DNA of 64,000 nucleotides from Streptomyces durmitorensis (lineage in GTDB: Bacteria; Actinomycetota; Actinomycetes; Streptomycetales; Streptomycetaceae). Position numbers and translations under genes: made by a program. Below are positions 7,382 to 16,355 of this stretch, one piece after another. Each line of letters starts with the position of its first letter. Position 1 is the stretch's first letter. The DNA is taken from the NCBI RefSeq assembly GCF_023498005.1, contig NZ_CP097289.1, positions 1,736,001 through 1,800,000 on the forward strand, written 5' to 3'. The notes beneath the pieces are model-generated. The model saw nothing but the letters and a program-made list of their open reading frames with translations. It was not told where the DNA came from and searched no databases.

Positions 7382-8443
7382 ATGGATCTGCCGGTCATGC
7401 CCCCCGTCAAGCCCATGCTCGCCAAGCCCGTGGCGAAGATCCCGCCGGGCATGCAGTACGAGGCCAAGTGGGACGGCTTCCGTGCGATCGTCTTCCGGGA
7501 CGGCGCCGATCTGGAGATCGGCAGCCGTACGGGCAAGCCGCTGACCCGGTACTTCCCCGAGCTGGCGGAGGCGCTGCTGGAGCGTCTTCCCGCCCGCTGC
7601 GTCCTGGACGGCGAGATCGTGATCGCCAGGGACGGGCGGCTCGACTTCGACGCGCTCACGGAGCGCATCCACCCCGCCGCGTCCCGGGTGCGGACGCTCG
7701 CCGAGCGGACCCCGGCGTCGTTCGTGGCCTTCGACCTGCTCGCCCTGGACGACGAGGCCCTCGTCGACACGCCCCTCACCGACCGGCGCGCACGGCTGAC
7801 CGAGGCCCTGGAGGGCGTGAGCGCCCCCGTGCATCTCGCGCCCGCCACCATGGACCCGGAGGTGGCCCGGACGTGGTTCGAGCAGTTCGAGGGCGCGGGC
7901 CTGGACGGCGTCATCGCCAAACCGCTCGATCTGCGCTACCGCCAGAACGAACGCCTCATGTTCAAGATCAAGCACGAGCGCACGGCGGACTGCGTGGTCG
8001 CGGGCTACCGCTTCCACAAGAGCGGCCCCATCGTCGGCTCGCTCCTCCTCGGCCTGTACGACGTCGGGGGCACCCTGCAGCACGTCGGCGTCTGCGCCGC
8101 CTTCTCCATGCAGCGGCGCGCTGAGCTGGTGGAAGAGCTCGAGCCACTGCGCATGGAGTCGGCCGATGGCCACCCCTGGGCGGCCTGGGCGGACGAGTCG
8201 GCGCACGAGACATCCCGGATGCCGGGTGCGCCGAGCCGCTGGTCGGGCAAGAAGGACCTGTCCTGGGTGCCGCTGCGCCCCGATCGCGTGTGCGAGGTGG
8301 CGTACGACCACATGGAGAACGGGCAGCGCTTCCGGCACACGGCGCGGTTCCGCACCTGGCGACCGGACCGCACTCCTGACAGCTGTACGTTCGCCCAGCT
8401 GGAGGAGCCGGTCCGGTACGACCTGGCGGATGTGCTGCGCTAG
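7382..8443 (+). CDS. ligC: ATP-dependent DNA ligase, LigC type
   Basis: 353 residues, the usual length for LigC-type ligases of actinomycetes. Nucleotidyltransferase motifs appear in order: KWDGFRAI with adenylated Lys29, GSRTGKPLTRYFPE, LDGEIVIARDGRLDF, DGVIAKPLDLRY, and FKIKHERTADCVVAG, which leads into the C-terminal OB domain. It seals nicks in DNA using ATP and, in mycobacteria, backs up end-joining and repair. LigD-type polymerase and nuclease domains are absent and no Ku gene is adjacent. ATAGATT lies just before the ATG, so the mRNA may be leaderless. Confidence 0.9.
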   Translation: MDLPVMPPVKPMLAKPVAKIPPGMQYEAKWDGFRAIVFRDGADLEIGSRTGKPLTRYFPELAEALLERLPARCVLDGEIVIARDGRLDFDALTERIHPAASRVRTLAERTPASFVAFDLLALDDEALVDTPLTDRRARLTEALEGVSAPVHLAPATMDPEVARTWFEQFEGAGLDGVIAKPLDLRYRQNERLMFKIKHERTADCVVAGYRFHKSGPIVGSLLLGLYDVGGTLQHVGVCAAFSMQRRAELVEELEPLRMESADGHPWAAWADESAHETSRMPGAPSRWSGKKDLSWVPLRPDRVCEVAYDHMENGQRFRHTARFRTWRPDRTPDSCTFAQLEEPVRYDLADVLR

Positions 8444-8457
8444 CGGGCGTCAGCGGG

Positions 8458-9780
8458 TCACGCGGCGTACTGGCTGTCCGGGCGTGCGAGACCGTAGTGG
8501 TCGCGCAGGGTCGTGCCCGTGTACGCGGTGCGGAACAGGCCGCGGGCGCGCAGGATCGGCACGACCTGGTCGGCGAAGAGGTCGAAGCCCCCGGGCAGTC
8601 CCGGCGGCATGACGTTGAATCCGTCGGCGGCCCCCTGCTCGAACCACTCCTGGATCTGGTCGGCGACCTGTTCGGGCGTGCCCGCGATGACCCGGTGCCC
8701 GCGCGCCCCGGCCAGACGGTGCAACAGGCCGCGCACGGTGGGCTGTTCGCGGTCGATGATGTCGAGGATCACCTGGAAACGGCTGCCGTTGCCGCGCTCG
8801 CCACCGGTCTCGATGAGCTCGCGGGGCACGGGACCGTCCAGCTGCTCGGCGGTGAGACGCAGGCCGAGCATGCGGTGCAGGAGCTGCAAGGAGTACTCGG
8901 GCTGGGTGAGTTCGTTGTACTCGTCGTGCAGGGCGCGCACCTCGGCCTCCGTGGAGCCGATGAAGGGGCTGATGCCGGGCAGGACGAGCACCTTCTCGGG
9001 GTCACGCCCGAGCCCCGCGGCCCGCTTCTTGAGGTCGGCGTAGAAGTCCTGGCCGTTGCCGAGCGTCTGGTGCGCGGTGAACACCGCCTCCGCGTACCGC
9101 GCGGCGAAGGCACGGCCGTCCTCCGACGAGCCCGCCTGTACGTAGACGGGGCGGCCCTGCGGTGTGCGCGGGGTGTTGAGCGGGCCGCGCACCTTCAGGT
9201 GCGGCCCTTCGTGGTCGATGGCGTGGATGCGGTCGGTGTCGGCGAAGAGCCCGGTCTCCTGGTCGGCGACGAGCGCATCGTCCTCCCAGCTGTCCCAGAG
9301 CTTGGTGACGACGTCGAGGAACTCCCGTGCCCGGTCGTACCGTTCGGCGTGCACGGGGTGCGCGTCGAGGCCGAAGTTCAGGGCGGCCTGCGGTGCTCCG
9401 GTGGTGACGATGTTCCAGCCCGCACGGCCGCGGCTGAGGTGGTCGAGCGAGGCGAAGAGGCGGGCCAGGTTGTAGGGCTCGCTGTAGGTGGTGGACGCGG
9501 TCGCGATGAGGCCGATGCGCCGCGTGACGGCGGCGATGGCCGAGAGCCAGGTGAAGGGCTCCAGGCGGAAGCGGCTGGCGTAGCGGACGTTGTCGGCGAG
9601 GGCCGGGCCGTCGGCGAAGAAGATCCCGTCGAAGGTGGCGGCCTCCGCGCGCCGTGCGAGGTCCTGGTAGAACTCGACGTCCAGGATCCGCGCGGGATCG
9701 GAGCCGTGGTGGCGCCAGGCGGCCTCGTGGTGCCCGCCGGGGTAGACGAAGAGATTGAGGTGCAGCTCGCGGCGGCTCAC
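8458..9780 (-). CDS. LLM-class flavin-dependent monooxygenase (NtaA/SnaA/DszA family)
   Basis: 440 residues, typical for the NtaA/SnaA/DszA branch of bacterial luciferase-like enzymes. Family landmarks include FDGIFFADGPAL near residue 50, EPFTWLSAIAAVT, then GRAGWNIVTTG, and RPVYVQAGSSEDGRAFAA in the middle. These FMNH2-dependent enzymes split C-S, C-N or similar bonds. The start at 9780 overlaps the ABC ATPase stop by 4 bp, making it the last gene of a four-gene import operon, so the imported compound is probably its substrate. A sulfonate or other organosulfur substrate is favoured by the transporter type and leader peptide; no flavin reductase is present here. Confidence 0.85.
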   Translation of the reverse strand: MSRRELHLNLFVYPGGHHEAAWRHHGSDPARILDVEFYQDLARRAEAATFDGIFFADGPALADNVRYASRFRLEPFTWLSAIAAVTRRIGLIATASTTYSEPYNLARLFASLDHLSRGRAGWNIVTTGAPQAALNFGLDAHPVHAERYDRAREFLDVVTKLWDSWEDDALVADQETGLFADTDRIHAIDHEGPHLKVRGPLNTPRTPQGRPVYVQAGSSEDGRAFAARYAEAVFTAHQTLGNGQDFYADLKKRAAGLGRDPEKVLVLPGISPFIGSTEAEVRALHDEYNELTQPEYSLQLLHRMLGLRLTAEQLDGPVPRELIETGGERGNGSRFQVILDIIDREQPTVRGLLHRLAGARGHRVIAGTPEQVADQIQEWFEQGAADGFNVMPPGLPGGFDLFADQVVPILRARGLFRTAYTGTTLRDHYGLARPDSQYAA

Positions 9781-11258
9781 GCGCGGCTCACCTCCGCGGC
9801 TCGCACGCCGATGGCCGGGGCGTCACCGGCGGGGGCGTCACCGGCGGGGGCGTCACCGGCGGGGGCAGCACCGGCGGCGGCAGCACCGGCGGGGGCGTAA
9901 CCGGCGGGGGCGTCACCGACAGAGGCAGCACCAGCGGCGGCGTCACCGGCAGAGGCAACACCGGCGGCAGCAGCACCAGCAGAGGCAACGCCAGCGGCGG
10001 CGTCACCGACAGAGGCAACACCGGCGGCAGCGTCACCGGCAGAGGCAACACCGACAGAGGCAGCACCAGCACCGGCAGAGGCAACACCGGCGGCAGCGTC
10101 ACCAGCGGCGGCAGCACCAGCAGAGGCAACACCAGCGGCAGCGTCACCAGCAGAGGCAACACCAGCGGCAGCGTCACCGACAGAGACAGCACCAGCGGCA
10201 GCAGCACCAGCACCGGCAGAGGCAGCACCAGCACCGGCACCGGCAGAGGCAGCACCGGCGGGTGCGCCGTCCGCCGGGACGGTGGACGCACGGGCGGCGC
10301 CCTCAGAACCGCCACCCTCAGAACCGCCGCCCGCAAGACCGACCGCGGCAGCACCCTCACCCGCCGGATCGACGGCCACCGCGCCTTTCGGGCCGCCCAC
10401 CGCATTCGGGGCTGCCCCCGCTCCAACGGCGGCATCTTCCGCCGGGCCGTGACCCTGCGCATGGGCAGCGCCACGCCCGACCGGCTCGATACCGTCCGAC
10501 TCGATGCCGTCCAGCTCCACCCCCAGCTGCCGCAGCAGCCTCCCCCGCAGCGCCGCGTACGCGGGGCTCCCCTGGCCTCGTGGAGCGGGAAGCTCCACCC
10601 GTACGTCGGCCGCGATCCGCCCCGCGTCCAGGACGACCACCCGGTCGGCGAGTGCGATCGCCTCGTCGACGTCATGGGTGACCAGGAGCACGGCGGGGCG
10701 GTGCGCCTCGCAGAGGCGTCGCAGCAGGGCGTGCATGCGGATGCGCGTGAGCGCGTCAAGCGCGCCGAACGGCTCGTCCGCGAGCAGGAGTTGAGGCTCG
10801 CGGACCAGGGAGCGGGCGAGCGAGACCCGCTGCTGTTCACCGCCGGACAGGTCCGCGGGCCAGGCGTCCTCGCGGCCCGCGAGGCCCACCTCGGCGAGCG
10901 CCGCGTGGCCGCGCTCACGGGCCCCGGTGCCCGTCAGGCCGAGGACGACGTTGTCCAGGACCCGCTTCCAGGGCAGCAGCCTCGCGTCCTGGAAGACCAC
11001 CGAGACATCGCCGGGCGCGGACAGCTCGCCGCTGCCCTCGACCTCGTGGTCGAGCCCCGCCAGGGCCCGCAGGAGCGTGGACTTCCCCGAGCCACTTCGG
11101 CCCAGGAGGGCCACGAACTCGCCTTCCCCGATGGAGAGTTCGAGACCGTCCAGGATCTTCCGGTCGCCGAAGGAGCGGATAAGCCCCTCGATGTGGACGG
11201 CTGCGCCGGCGCGGACGGCCGCGCCCGCCTCCCTCAGCCCGCCAGCGTGCGTCGCCAT
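9777..11258 (-). CDS. ABC transporter ATPase (SsuB/TauB type) with repeat-derived tail
   Basis: 493 residues from ATG 11258, preceded by GAGGAAGG; the longer frame to 11435 lacks support. Residues 21-250 are a complete nitrate/sulfonate/taurine-type ATPase: Walker A GRSGSGKST (53-61), Q-loop FQD near 90, signature LSGGEQQRVSL (137-147), Walker B LLLADEP (157-163) and switch His in THDVDEA (194-200). Normal family members end near residue 260. Here about 240 further residues are almost only Ala, Gly, Val, Ser, Asp and Pro and are encoded partly by 15/30-bp tandem repeats. The tail is probably disordered. It energises uptake with the permease at 11234-12100. Confidence 0.88.
   Translation of the reverse strand: MATHAGGLREAGAAVRAGAAVHIEGLIRSFGDRKILDGLELSIGEGEFVALLGRSGSGKSTLLRALAGLDHEVEGSGELSAPGDVSVVFQDARLLPWKRVLDNVVLGLTGTGARERGHAALAEVGLAGREDAWPADLSGGEQQRVSLARSLVREPQLLLADEPFGALDALTRIRMHALLRRLCEAHRPAVLLVTHDVDEAIALADRVVVLDAGRIAADVRVELPAPRGQGSPAYAALRGRLLRQLGVELDGIESDGIEPVGRGAAHAQGHGPAEDAAVGAGAAPNAVGGPKGAVAVDPAGEGAAAVGLAGGGSEGGGSEGAARASTVPADGAPAGAASAGAGAGAASAGAGAAAAGAVSVGDAAAGVASAGDAAAGVASAGAAAAGDAAAGVASAGAGAASVGVASAGDAAAGVASVGDAAAGVASAGAAAAGVASAGDAAAGAASVGDAPAGYAPAGAAAAGAAPAGDAPAGDAPAGDAPAIGVRAAEVSRA
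9815..10275. repeat. 15/30-bp coding minisatellite in the ABC ATPase gene
   Basis: Tandem degenerate units of 15 bp (for example GGCGTCACCGGCGGG on the plus strand), often arranged as 30-bp pairs, fill about 460 bp. All are multiples of three, so the ATPase frame stays open and encodes GDAAAGVASA-like decapeptides. The most uniform copies lie at 9815-9865, at the gene's 3' end. Confidence 0.85.
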
Positions 11259-12100
11259 GACAGCGCCTTCCTCTCCACGAGCCGGACGAGTGCGTCCGAG
11301 ATGAGACCGAGGAGGCCGTACACCACGAGGCCGACGATGATGATGTCGGTCTGCCCGTAGGTGCGGGCGAGCTCCATCATGTAGCCGATGCCACTCGTGG
11401 CGTTGACCTGCTCGACCACGACGAGCGAGAGCCACGCCGCGGTGACCGCGAACCGCATGCCGAGCAGGAAGCCCGGCAGCGCCCCCGGCAGGACGACGTG
11501 CAGCACGAACCCGGTGCGCGAAAGCCCTACGGTTTCGGCGAGTTCGGCGTATCGGCCGTCGATGGTCCGAAGGCCGTTGTGGGTGTGGATGTAGACGGGC
11601 ACGCAGACGCCGAGCGCGATGGTGATGACCTTCATCGACTCGCCGATGCCGAACCAGAGGATGAGCAGCGGGATCAGCGCGAGCGACGGGATGGCCCGCT
11701 TGATCTGCACGGGTCCGTCGATGATGCCCTCACCGATCCTGCTCAGCCCCGCGGCGATCGCGAGGGCGAGCCCTGCCGCGGTGCCGAAGAGCAGCCCGAG
11801 CAGGGCGCGTTCGGCGGAGGTGGCGAGGTTGGACTGGAGTCGCCCTTCCGCGATCAGGTCGCCCGCGGTGCTCACCACGGTCCAGGGCGCGGAGAGATTG
11901 CGGGCGTCGATGAACCCGGCGGCCGACCCCGCCGACCAGAACGCGAGGAGCAGCAGGGGGCCGATCGCCCAGCCGTACGGGACGGGGCGGCCGGGGCCGA
12001 GCCTGCGGCGCCCGGGCCGGGGCCGGGGCCGGCGGCGCGCCTGGACCTCGGGCTCGGTCCGGGTGACGGCCTTGGTCAGAGCGGGAGCTTCGGCGCTCAT
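11234..12100 (-). CDS. ABC transporter permease (SsuC/TauC type)
   Basis: 288 residues. A basic, Arg/Pro-rich cytoplasmic N-terminus (about residues 1-45) precedes about six membrane segments. The EAA loop that contacts the ATPase lies in the segment AELAETVGLSRTGFVLHVVLPGALPG, typical of the nitrate/sulfonate permease group. The stop overlaps the ATPase start by 25 bases and its start overlaps the binding-protein gene by ATGA. It forms the channel of an importer with 9777-11258 and 12097-13161. Confidence 0.88.
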   Translation of the reverse strand: MSAEAPALTKAVTRTEPEVQARRRPRPRPGRRRLGPGRPVPYGWAIGPLLLLAFWSAGSAAGFIDARNLSAPWTVVSTAGDLIAEGRLQSNLATSAERALLGLLFGTAAGLALAIAAGLSRIGEGIIDGPVQIKRAIPSLALIPLLILWFGIGESMKVITIALGVCVPVYIHTHNGLRTIDGRYAELAETVGLSRTGFVLHVVLPGALPGFLLGMRFAVTAAWLSLVVVEQVNATSGIGYMMELARTYGQTDIIIVGLVVYGLLGLISDALVRLVERKALSWRRTLAG

Positions 12101-13161
12101 GTGCCCTCCCCCTCACCGGAGTTGACGGCATCCGCGGCGACCGACTCGTACCGCCGGTCGAAGAGAACCTCCGCGTCGAAGGACTCCTTGCCGGTCTCCT
12201 TCGCCAGCAGATCGACGGTCTTCTGCTGCCGCGCGATGGCGGCGGTCCAGTCGGCGGGTATGTCGGGGTGGCCTACTCCCTTGACGAGGTACTCGCCGTC
12301 CGCGCGGGTCAGGCCCTGGTCCTTGACGTAGTACCCGTCGATCCACTCGTCGGGGTGCTGATCGGCCCATTCGGCGGCCCGCGCCCAGTACTTCACGAAC
12401 TCCCTGATGGCTGCCGCCTTCTGGGGATCCTCCACCGACTCGGTCGGCACCCACAGGTGGCCCGGGTCGTCCCGGAGGCCGTGCTGGATCGTCTTCGCGC
12501 CGTCCTTGCCGTACTTCGCGGGATAGCGCTTGATGTTGACCCCGCCGAGCGGCGCCGCGTCGACCTGGCCGTTGCCGAGCGCGGACGGGTACACGTCGCC
12601 GGTGCTCGGCAGTTCTACGAGTTCCACGTCGCCCTTGGCGAGTCCTGCCTTGGCGAGGATCCGCAGGACGAGTGCGCCCTGCGCCTGCCCCGGGCTGTAG
12701 GCGATCTTCTTGCCGCGCAGGTCCTTCAGGGTGTCGATGTCGGCGCCGGGCGCGATACCGATTTCGTACGTGGGGTGCTTCAGCGGGTCCTTGCGGAATT
12801 TGGCGGCCACCAGTTTTGTGTCGAGTCCCGTCCAATGCGCGTGAATGGACGGAATTTCAGCGGCCGAGCACACGTCGAGAGAATGCGCCCTGAATGCCTC
12901 GGAGCACTGGGGGCCACCGCTGATGTTGGCCCATTTCACCTTGAAGGGCAGCTTGTCGAGCTGTCCTGAGAGTTTCAGGGCGACCTGGGCGTCCGGCGCG
13001 CCGACGGTGATGGTGGTGCCCGGATCCACTTTCTCCGGGATCTTGGCGGAGACCTGCTTGGCGTCGACCGTCGTGGTCGACGAGGTGGTGTCGGCGCATC
13101 CCGCAAGGAGCAGCGGGGCGACGAGGGCAGCGCCGAGCGCCGCCCGTGCATGTGTGGGCAT
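12097..13161 (-). CDS. ABC transporter substrate-binding lipoprotein (SsuA-like)
   Basis: 354 residues from ATG 13161. The N-terminus is a lipoprotein signal: MPTHARAALGAALVAPLLLAGC with the lipidated Cys at residue 22. The mature part is a periplasmic-binding fold of the aliphatic sulfonate/nitrate type (KLSGQLDKLPFKVKWANISG, VCSAAEIPSIHAHWTG, DIDTLKDLRGKKIAYSPGQAQGALVLRILAKAG). It would capture the solute outside the membrane. It is the first full gene of the operon; a leader peptide at 13247-13321 precedes it by 85 bp. Confidence 0.88.
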   Translation of the reverse strand: MPTHARAALGAALVAPLLLAGCADTTSSTTTVDAKQVSAKIPEKVDPGTTITVGAPDAQVALKLSGQLDKLPFKVKWANISGGPQCSEAFRAHSLDVCSAAEIPSIHAHWTGLDTKLVAAKFRKDPLKHPTYEIGIAPGADIDTLKDLRGKKIAYSPGQAQGALVLRILAKAGLAKGDVELVELPSTGDVYPSALGNGQVDAAPLGGVNIKRYPAKYGKDGAKTIQHGLRDDPGHLWVPTESVEDPQKAAAIREFVKYWARAAEWADQHPDEWIDGYYVKDQGLTRADGEYLVKGVGHPDIPADWTAAIARQQKTVDLLAKETGKESFDAEVLFDRRYESVAADAVNSGEGEGT

Positions 13162-13246
13162 GGGCTCTTTCCCGGGAGTGCGGACGTGCACGGAAGAGGG
13201 AGAAGCCTGGAATTCCCGAGGCTTCCTACGAGAAACGTTCCGAGCG

Positions 13247-13321
13247 TCAGCTACACAGAGCGGTGGCGACGCGCATCAGATCAACAGCGCGCCGCTGCTT
13301 GAACCGCCGGGATATTCGCAT
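13247..13321 (-). CDS. Leader peptide of the sulfur-uptake operon
   Basis: A 24-residue ORF beginning MRISRRFKQRR and ending VDLMRVATALCS, ATG at 13321, TGA at 13247. It fits the actinobacterial leader-peptide pattern (R/H)xVDLxRVxxxLC found ahead of sulfur-assimilation genes. Related cysteine-containing short leaders in mycobacteria act as cysteine-responsive attenuators. There is no ribosome site. Instead a promoter-like pair lies upstream such that transcription would begin at or next to the ATG, so it is probably leaderless. It supports a sulfur role for the ABC/monooxygenase operon. Confidence 0.8.
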   Translation of the reverse strand: MRISRRFKQRRAVDLMRVATALCS

Positions 13322-13328
13322 GGCGTCG

Positions 13329-13359
13329 AAACTAGCCACGGCGCCAAGAGAGGGTCAAG
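13329..13359 (-). promoter_or_regulatory. Candidate promoter for the leader peptide/ABC operon
   Basis: On the minus strand TTGACC (13359-13354) and TAGTTT (13334-13329) are 19 bases apart, a HrdB-type arrangement. The expected start point falls about 7 bases after the -10, at the leader-peptide ATG (13321). Confidence 0.55.
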
Positions 13360-13562
13360 TCATCTCACGCGCCCCGGCTTTCCGGAAACGCAGCCTTCGT
13401 ACTCCGGCCATACGCACGTCACACCACCGCCCGGCACCGCTGCCGGGAACGCATTCACGCCAATGTTCGGCCCCGCGACCTCGCGCCGCTTCCCCGTCAC
13501 GGGCGCCGACCGTAAGCTCCCTCGCCTGATACGGGAGTTACTAACGGTAAGGGGGCCGGTTC

Positions 13563-15356
13563 ATGGGGTACTCGGGAGCTGCGGGCAGTACGAGGCGGAC
13601 GTTCGTCGCGGGGGCGGCCGCGGCGGGCGGCGTGGCGGCCCTCGGAGTGGGGGCGCTGCCGGCGGGGGCCGACGACCGCGCCCCGCGGGCGGATCAGGCG
13701 CAGCAGTCCGTGGCCGTGCTCGGCGGCGGCGTCGCCGGTCTCACCGCGGCCCATGAACTGGCCGAGCGCGGCTTCGCCGTCACGGTCTACGAGCGCAGGG
13801 CGCTCGGCGGCAAGGCCCGCAGCATGGACGTACCGAACAGCGCGAAGGGCAACCGCAGGCCGCTGCCCGGTGAGCACGGGTTCCGCTTCATCCCGGGGAT
13901 CTACCACAACCTCCCGGACACGATGCGCCGCATCCCCTTCCCGGGGAACGCGAACGGCGTCTGGGACAACCTCGTGGCGCCGCGCGAGATGTCGTTCGCG
14001 CGCACCGGGCGCGAGGACATCCGGATGCCGATCCCGTGGCCGGGCAGCGAGCCGGAGAAGCTCACCCTCGACGACCTCGCGCGGGCGCTCACCGCGCTCC
14101 TGGACACCGCCTTCAACCTCCCCGCGCACGAGGTCGCGTACTTCGTGAACCGCGCCCTGATCTTCCTCACCAGCTGTGACGAGCGCCGCGACGACACCTG
14201 GGAGGCGATGCCCTGGTGGGAGTTCGTGCGCGCCGCGAAGATGTCGAAGGACTACCAGCGCATCCTCGCGATCGGCGTCACCCGCAACATCGTCGCCACC
14301 AAGGCCGAGGAGGCGAGCACCCGCACCGTCGGCACGCTCGGCGAGGCCTTCGTCTTCAACGCGCTCGGCCAGGGCGCGGACGGCCCGCCGGACCGCGTAC
14401 TGAACGCGCCGACGAACGAGGCGTGGATCGATCCCTGGGTGACCCATCTGAAGTCGCTCGGCGTGGAGTTCCGCATGGGCTGGAACGTGCGGCAGCTGGG
14501 CTTCGCCGGTGGCCGGATCACGAAGGCCGTCGTCGAGGATCCCGACGGCGTACGCCGCGACGTCACCGCCGACCACTACATCCAGGCCATGCCGGTGGAG
14601 CACGCGCGCAGGACGTGGAGCGCGGAACTGAAGGCGTCCGACCCGCAGTTGGCGCGCTGCGACAAACTGGAGACGGACTGGATGACGGGCATCCAGTTCT
14701 ATCTGACGGAGCGCCCGCCCGTGGTGAAGGGCCACTTCAACTGCATCGACTCCCCCTGGTCGCTCACCGGCATCGCGCAGGCGGGGCACTGGCCGGACCG
14801 TGACTTCCCCGCGGAGTACGGGGACGGTGTCGCGGTCGAGTGCCTCTCCGTGGACATCTCCGAGTGGGACAAGCCGGGGATCCTCTACGGCAAGACGGCC
14901 AAGCAGTGCACGCGCGACGAGGTCGCCAAGGAGGTGTGGGCGCAGCTCAAGGCCGCGCTCAACGACACCGGCAAGGTGGTCCTGAGCGACGGCAAGCTGC
15001 ACTCGTGGTTCCTGGACCCGGGCGTCGACGGCATCGGGACGCCGAACCCGACCAACGAGGACGAGCTGCTCATCCACCCGGTCGGCACGCTCCACAACCG
15101 CCCGTCGGCCGCCACGAAGATCCCCAACCTCTACCTGGCGGGCGACTACGTGGCCGTGCCGATCGACCTCGCGACCATGGAGGGCGCCAACACGTCGGCA
15201 CGCCAGGCGGTGAACGCTCTCCTGGAGAGGGTCGGCTCGGATGCCGCACCGTGCACGGTCGCCTCCTTGTTCCGCGCCCCCGCGATCGAGCTCCTCAAGC
15301 GCCATGACCGCACCCGCTACCGGCTCGGCCTGCGCAACGCCCTCGATCTGGGCTGA
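13563..15356 (+). CDS. Tat-exported FAD-dependent oxidoreductase (phytoene-desaturase-like)
   Basis: 597 residues. Residues 10-37 are a twin-arginine signal (TRRTFVAGAAAAGGVAALGVG ending in PAGA). The dinucleotide-binding motif VLGGGVAGLTAAHELAERG follows near residue 58, then ERRALGGKARS, and the C-terminal FAD site LYLAGDYVAVPIDLATMEGA near 540. This order is that of amine-oxidase/carotenoid-desaturase flavoproteins, including hydroxysqualene dehydroxylase-like enzymes. The substrate is not evident. It is monocistronic or leads the DUF3048 gene 47 bp downstream. Confidence 0.8.
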   Translation: MGYSGAAGSTRRTFVAGAAAAGGVAALGVGALPAGADDRAPRADQAQQSVAVLGGGVAGLTAAHELAERGFAVTVYERRALGGKARSMDVPNSAKGNRRPLPGEHGFRFIPGIYHNLPDTMRRIPFPGNANGVWDNLVAPREMSFARTGREDIRMPIPWPGSEPEKLTLDDLARALTALLDTAFNLPAHEVAYFVNRALIFLTSCDERRDDTWEAMPWWEFVRAAKMSKDYQRILAIGVTRNIVATKAEEASTRTVGTLGEAFVFNALGQGADGPPDRVLNAPTNEAWIDPWVTHLKSLGVEFRMGWNVRQLGFAGGRITKAVVEDPDGVRRDVTADHYIQAMPVEHARRTWSAELKASDPQLARCDKLETDWMTGIQFYLTERPPVVKGHFNCIDSPWSLTGIAQAGHWPDRDFPAEYGDGVAVECLSVDISEWDKPGILYGKTAKQCTRDEVAKEVWAQLKAALNDTGKVVLSDGKLHSWFLDPGVDGIGTPNPTNEDELLIHPVGTLHNRPSAATKIPNLYLAGDYVAVPIDLATMEGANTSARQAVNALLERVGSDAAPCTVASLFRAPAIELLKRHDRTRYRLGLRNALDLG

Positions 15357-15403
15357 GGGGCCCAGGAACGGGAGAGCAGGGGCGAACGGGGTAAGAAGCC
15401 AGT

Positions 15404-16354
15404 ATGGGAACGGGAGCGGGAACGCGGAAACGACGCATGACGGTGGCGGCGGTGGCGGCCGTCGCCGCCTTGGGCCTAGCGCCCGGCTGCACCCCGACCG
15501 ACACCGACGGACGCGACGGCAAGTCCGCCGACGGCGGGCGCGTACTCGCCGTGAAGATCGACAACGTGGGCCCGGCACGCCCGCAGACGGGCCTGGAGGC
15601 CGCCGACGTCGTGTACGCGGAACAGGTCGAGGCGGGTCTCAGCCGCCTGATGGCGGTGTACGCCACGGGCCGGCTGCCGTCCATCATCGGGCCGGTGCGC
15701 AGCGCACGGGAGACGGATCTGGAGCTGCTGCGGCAGTTCGACGATCCGGCTCTCGCGTTCTCGGGGGCGCAGTCGAAGCTCCTGCCGCTGATCTCGGAGG
15801 CTTCCCTGCGACCACTGTCTCCCGGCAAGGCACCGGAGGACGCCTACTACCGGAGCGGTGCCAAGCCGGCCCCGCACAACCTCTTCGTACGCCCGGAAAG
15901 GCTCGACGCCGACCTGGGCGAGGGAGGCCTGGAGAGCACGGGCTTCCTGTTCGGCCCGCGTCCCGAGGGCGGCACCCCGGAACACGAGCACACGGTCCGC
16001 TTCCCGGCGGCGCGGTTCACCTTCACCTGGTCGGCCGGGCAGGAGCACTGGCTGGTCTCCATGGACGGCGCGCAGGCCCGCACGGTCGACGGAAAGCCCC
16101 TGGACGCGTCGACGGTCGTCGTGCAGTACGTGAACGTGCGCGAGTCCCGTTTCCACGACCGCTCCGGCAACAACACGCCGTTCACCGAGACCGTCGGCTC
16201 GGGCAAGGCACGGGTCCTGCGGGACGGCCGCGCCTACGAAGCGCGCTGGGAGCGGCCGTCCCCGCAGGACGGCACGGAGTTCACGACGGCGGACGGCGGC
16301 GAGGACCTGCCGTTCGCGAGGGGCAAGGTGTGGGTGGTGTACGCGAAGGCGTGA
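15404..16354 (+). CDS. DUF3048-domain lipoprotein
   Basis: 316 residues. A basic start (TRKRR) and hydrophobic AAVAAVAALGLAPGC lipobox with Cys at residue 29 indicate a lipoprotein. The rest carries the DUF3048 (YerB-like) pattern: VKIDNVGPARPQTGLEAADVV, GLSRLMAVYATG, GPVRSARETDLELLRQFD and, at the C-terminus, DGTEFTTADGGEDLPFARGKVWVVYA. The family is extracytoplasmic and of unknown biochemical function. Stop at 16354 is one base from the stop of convergent pcaV. Confidence 0.85.
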   Translation: MGTGAGTRKRRMTVAAVAAVAALGLAPGCTPTDTDGRDGKSADGGRVLAVKIDNVGPARPQTGLEAADVVYAEQVEAGLSRLMAVYATGRLPSIIGPVRSARETDLELLRQFDDPALAFSGAQSKLLPLISEASLRPLSPGKAPEDAYYRSGAKPAPHNLFVRPERLDADLGEGGLESTGFLFGPRPEGGTPEHEHTVRFPAARFTFTWSAGQEHWLVSMDGAQARTVDGKPLDASTVVVQYVNVRESRFHDRSGNNTPFTETVGSGKARVLRDGRAYEARWERPSPQDGTEFTTADGGEDLPFARGKVWVVYAKA

Positions 16355-16355
16355 C

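Noticed and set aside
9755..10681. Arg/His/Gln-rich 308-codon plus-strand frame
   Set aside because: It is the complement of the repeat-rich ATPase tail; the minus strand has the ATPase motifs.
13497..15578. 693-codon minus-strand frame
   Set aside because: Antisense to the clearly coding Tat flavoprotein gene; no motif and an RGD/V-biased composition typical of shadows.
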